Positions 6,054 through 7,242 of a stretch of DNA of 7,242 bases are shown piece by piece. The position numbers and the translations under genes are program-made. The first letter of the stretch is position 1, and each line of letters starts with the position of its first letter. Source of the stretch: Flavobacteriales bacterium (lineage in GTDB: Bacteria; Bacteroidota; Bacteroidia; Flavobacteriales; Flavobacteriaceae); NCBI GenBank assembly GCA_027033875.1, contig JALVKK010000305.1, positions 1 to 7,242 of the forward strand, written 5' to 3'. Under the pieces are notes generated by a model. That model did not search any database. It was given only the letters and a program-made list of their open reading frames with translations, and was not told the origin of the DNA.

Positions 6054-7043
6054 TTATTTATTGCTGTATAGCCAAACAGCCGAATGTTGTTTTTTGATGC
6101 GACTCAATGCCACAACAGCTTCGTCTTGCGTTGCAAAAGATTGATAAGCAACCATCCACAAACCAAACTTGTTACGTGCAACTATTTTGGCCGGATAACC
6201 GGATTTTTTAAGCCTTTTTATTTCCTTTTCGGCATTGGCTTTTATACGAAATGCACCCCCTATGATAAAATACTTTTCTACAACCGGTTTTATGTTTTTT
6301 TCGGATTTGTCAAGCCGGGAATTTGCAATGTTAACCGGTGGAAAATCTTGTTTTAAAACAAATGTGGCTTTTTGAAAAACAGGCTCTTCCGAAACTTGAT
6401 AACGATGACGTAAAATGCCGATTCCAGCCGTAAATAATCCCAAACCTACTACAAAAACAGCGGCATATTTCCAAAATTTATGAGAATTATGCGACGATTG
6501 AACCGGAATGTTTGTTGTCTTTTCTTCTGTTGCTTCTTGTTTTACAACTTCTATTTCAACAGATTGTGCAATTTCCGAATTTTTTTCGGCACTTGTTTTA
6601 TCTATAAACTGTTTTACCGGTTGAACAACAAGAGGCTTATAAACAAAAGATTTCAAACCGTAGGCTTCAGTAAGATAATTTTTGGTTGTTAAAGCTAAAA
6701 ATAATATCTTTTGATCACCAATCAAACTAAAAATACCGATTTGATCTAATTTTAAGCGTTTTTCTTTTTGCAAAATACGACGCCATTCCCGAACTGTTTT
6801 TTGAATCGCTTGCAAACTGTCCTCATAAGAAATCCCGTTGACATCGGCTATATAATTAGCCAATAATCCGTCATTTTGTTGCAATTGTATATTGAATGAT
6901 AAATCTTTGTAGGGTGGCGAAAAAATATAAGTATCTCTGTCTATTCTTGCCGGTTTTCTTCTTCCTATGATACCGCCAAAACCCGGAACTATCACTAAAT
7001 CATAACGATATAATAAATCCGATATGTGTTTTTCTAACTTCAT
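6054..7043 (-). CDS. Membrane protein with HU-CCDC81-like N-terminus and periplasmic SPOR domain
   Basis: A 329-residue single-pass protein. The N-terminal region (about 1-130) begins MKLEKHISDLLYRYD, followed by VPGFGGIIGRRKPARI, and is the HU-CCDC81-type tandem module related to the HU/IHF DNA-binding fold. A low-complexity Glu/Lys/Gln/Thr linker (about 145-187) leads to one hydrophobic helix at about 191-211 (WKYAAVFVVGLGLFTAGIGI). Residues 256-327 form a SPOR domain (KYFIIGGAFRIKANAEKEIKRL...GLWMVAYQSFATQDEA), which in the family binds peptidoglycan stripped of stem peptides, often at division sites. The expected topology is HU part inside, SPOR outside. An ATG at 7058 would add five residues; 7043 was preferred because family members start at this M-x-L/I motif and a candidate promoter -7 box sits at 7064-7071. 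A link between chromosome and cell wall is inference. Confidence 0.87.
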   Translation of the reverse strand: MKLEKHISDLLYRYDLVIVPGFGGIIGRRKPARIDRDTYIFSPPYKDLSFNIQLQQNDGLLANYIADVNGISYEDSLQAIQKTVREWRRILQKEKRLKLDQIGIFSLIGDQKILFLALTTKNYLTEAYGLKSFVYKPLVVQPVKQFIDKTSAEKNSEIAQSVEIEVVKQEATEEKTTNIPVQSSHNSHKFWKYAAVFVVGLGLFTAGIGILRHRYQVSEEPVFQKATFVLKQDFPPVNIANSRLDKSEKNIKPVVEKYFIIGGAFRIKANAEKEIKRLKKSGYPAKIVARNKFGLWMVAYQSFATQDEAVVALSRIKKQHSAVWLYSNK

Positions 7044-7063
7044 TGATGTGTTTTTCATTAAAA

Positions 7064-7071
7064 CAAAAATA
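7064..7071 (-). promoter_or_regulatory. Candidate promoter -7 element for the SPOR-domain gene
   Basis: On the minus strand this reads TATTTTTG, a full match to the Bacteroidota -7 consensus TAnnTTTG. Transcription would start near 7057-7060, about 15 bases before the chosen start at 7043 and essentially on top of the alternative ATG at 7058. A TTG that could serve as the -33 box lies only 12 bp upstream, shorter than the usual spacing, so the call is tentative. Confidence 0.4.
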
Positions 7072-7126
7072 GTAAAAAAATATCAAATTTTAATATCTAA
7101 TACTTTTTTTTTCGATTTTACTATCC

Positions 7127-7196
7127 GACTTTTTATAGCATCGACATTCCGCCCGATGTATTCTAAGCCAACCTGTATAATCTGGTCGAAACCAGC
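7127..7196. other. GC-richer unassigned block near right edge
   Basis: Between stretches made almost only of A and T, this block has clearly more G and C. It contains the hairpin CTGGT-CGAA-ACCAG (7182-7195) and a second inverted repeat CATCG (7139-7143) with CGATG (7154-7158). On the minus strand a 45-codon open frame covers it (ATG at 7227, TAA at 7092-7090; the middle reads SWFRPDYTGWLRIHRAECRCYK). I recognise no family in that frame. It could be a small gene, a worn gene fragment, or an RNA or repeat continuing past the window edge. Confidence 0.22.
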
Positions 7197-7242
7197 TTAA
7201 ATAAAAATAAATAATCTTTGATGTCATTAAAAATATCGATCC

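Noticed and set aside
7182..7195. CTGGTCGAAACCAG looked like a tRNA T-arm (GGTCGAAACC)
   Set aside because: The hairpin has a 4-base loop, not the 7-base T-loop, and no acceptor, D or anticodon stems can be found around it.

Overview
The window is AT-rich chromosomal DNA that looks like a member of the Bacteroidota. Four things point there: the gene order ftsX - DUF3098 - uppP - truB, a long S41 protease with an AAQ-type signal peptide, a membrane protein joining an HU-CCDC81-type N-terminus to a SPOR domain beside dprA, and start codons preceded by A-rich leaders instead of Shine-Dalgarno sequences. I cannot name the genus. No transposase, phage gene, CRISPR array, rRNA or tRNA is visible, and every identifiable gene looks intact except the one cut by the left edge.

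Left half (1-3150, plus strand). The C-terminal end of FtsX (cell division ABC-type membrane subunit) is followed by a 230-bp gap full of repeats: a tandem heptamer, a 52-bp palindromic element, and a cluster of GC-rich hairpins. Then come a small two-helix DUF3098 membrane protein, UppP (recycling of the undecaprenyl carrier lipid), a 145-bp gap that can be drawn as a three-stem structure, TruB (tRNA pseudouridine-55 synthase), and a one-helix TonB-like periplasmic protein whose start overlaps the end of truB. The theme is cell envelope and division, with a tRNA-modification gene embedded.

Right half (3197-7242). A periplasmic carboxyl-terminal processing protease (S41) is on the minus strand, converging on the TonB-like gene. 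It is divergent from dprA (DNA-processing protein of natural transformation). dprA converges, with a 13-bp gap, on a minus-strand gene for a membrane protein with an HU-CCDC81-like cytoplasmic part and a periplasmic SPOR domain. The last 184 bp hold that gene's candidate promoter and a short GC-richer block of unknown nature.

I found no clear new multi-gene system. The most notable signals are (i) two copies of one palindromic element, the second lying inside the 5' end of truB, in frame, where it encodes part of an N-terminal extension and provides a possible alternative GTG start; the paired arms of the two copies differ by compensatory changes; (ii) the possible structured leader before truB; and (iii) the TonB-like and HU/SPOR proteins, whose exact roles are unknown. 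All structure and promoter calls were made by eye.
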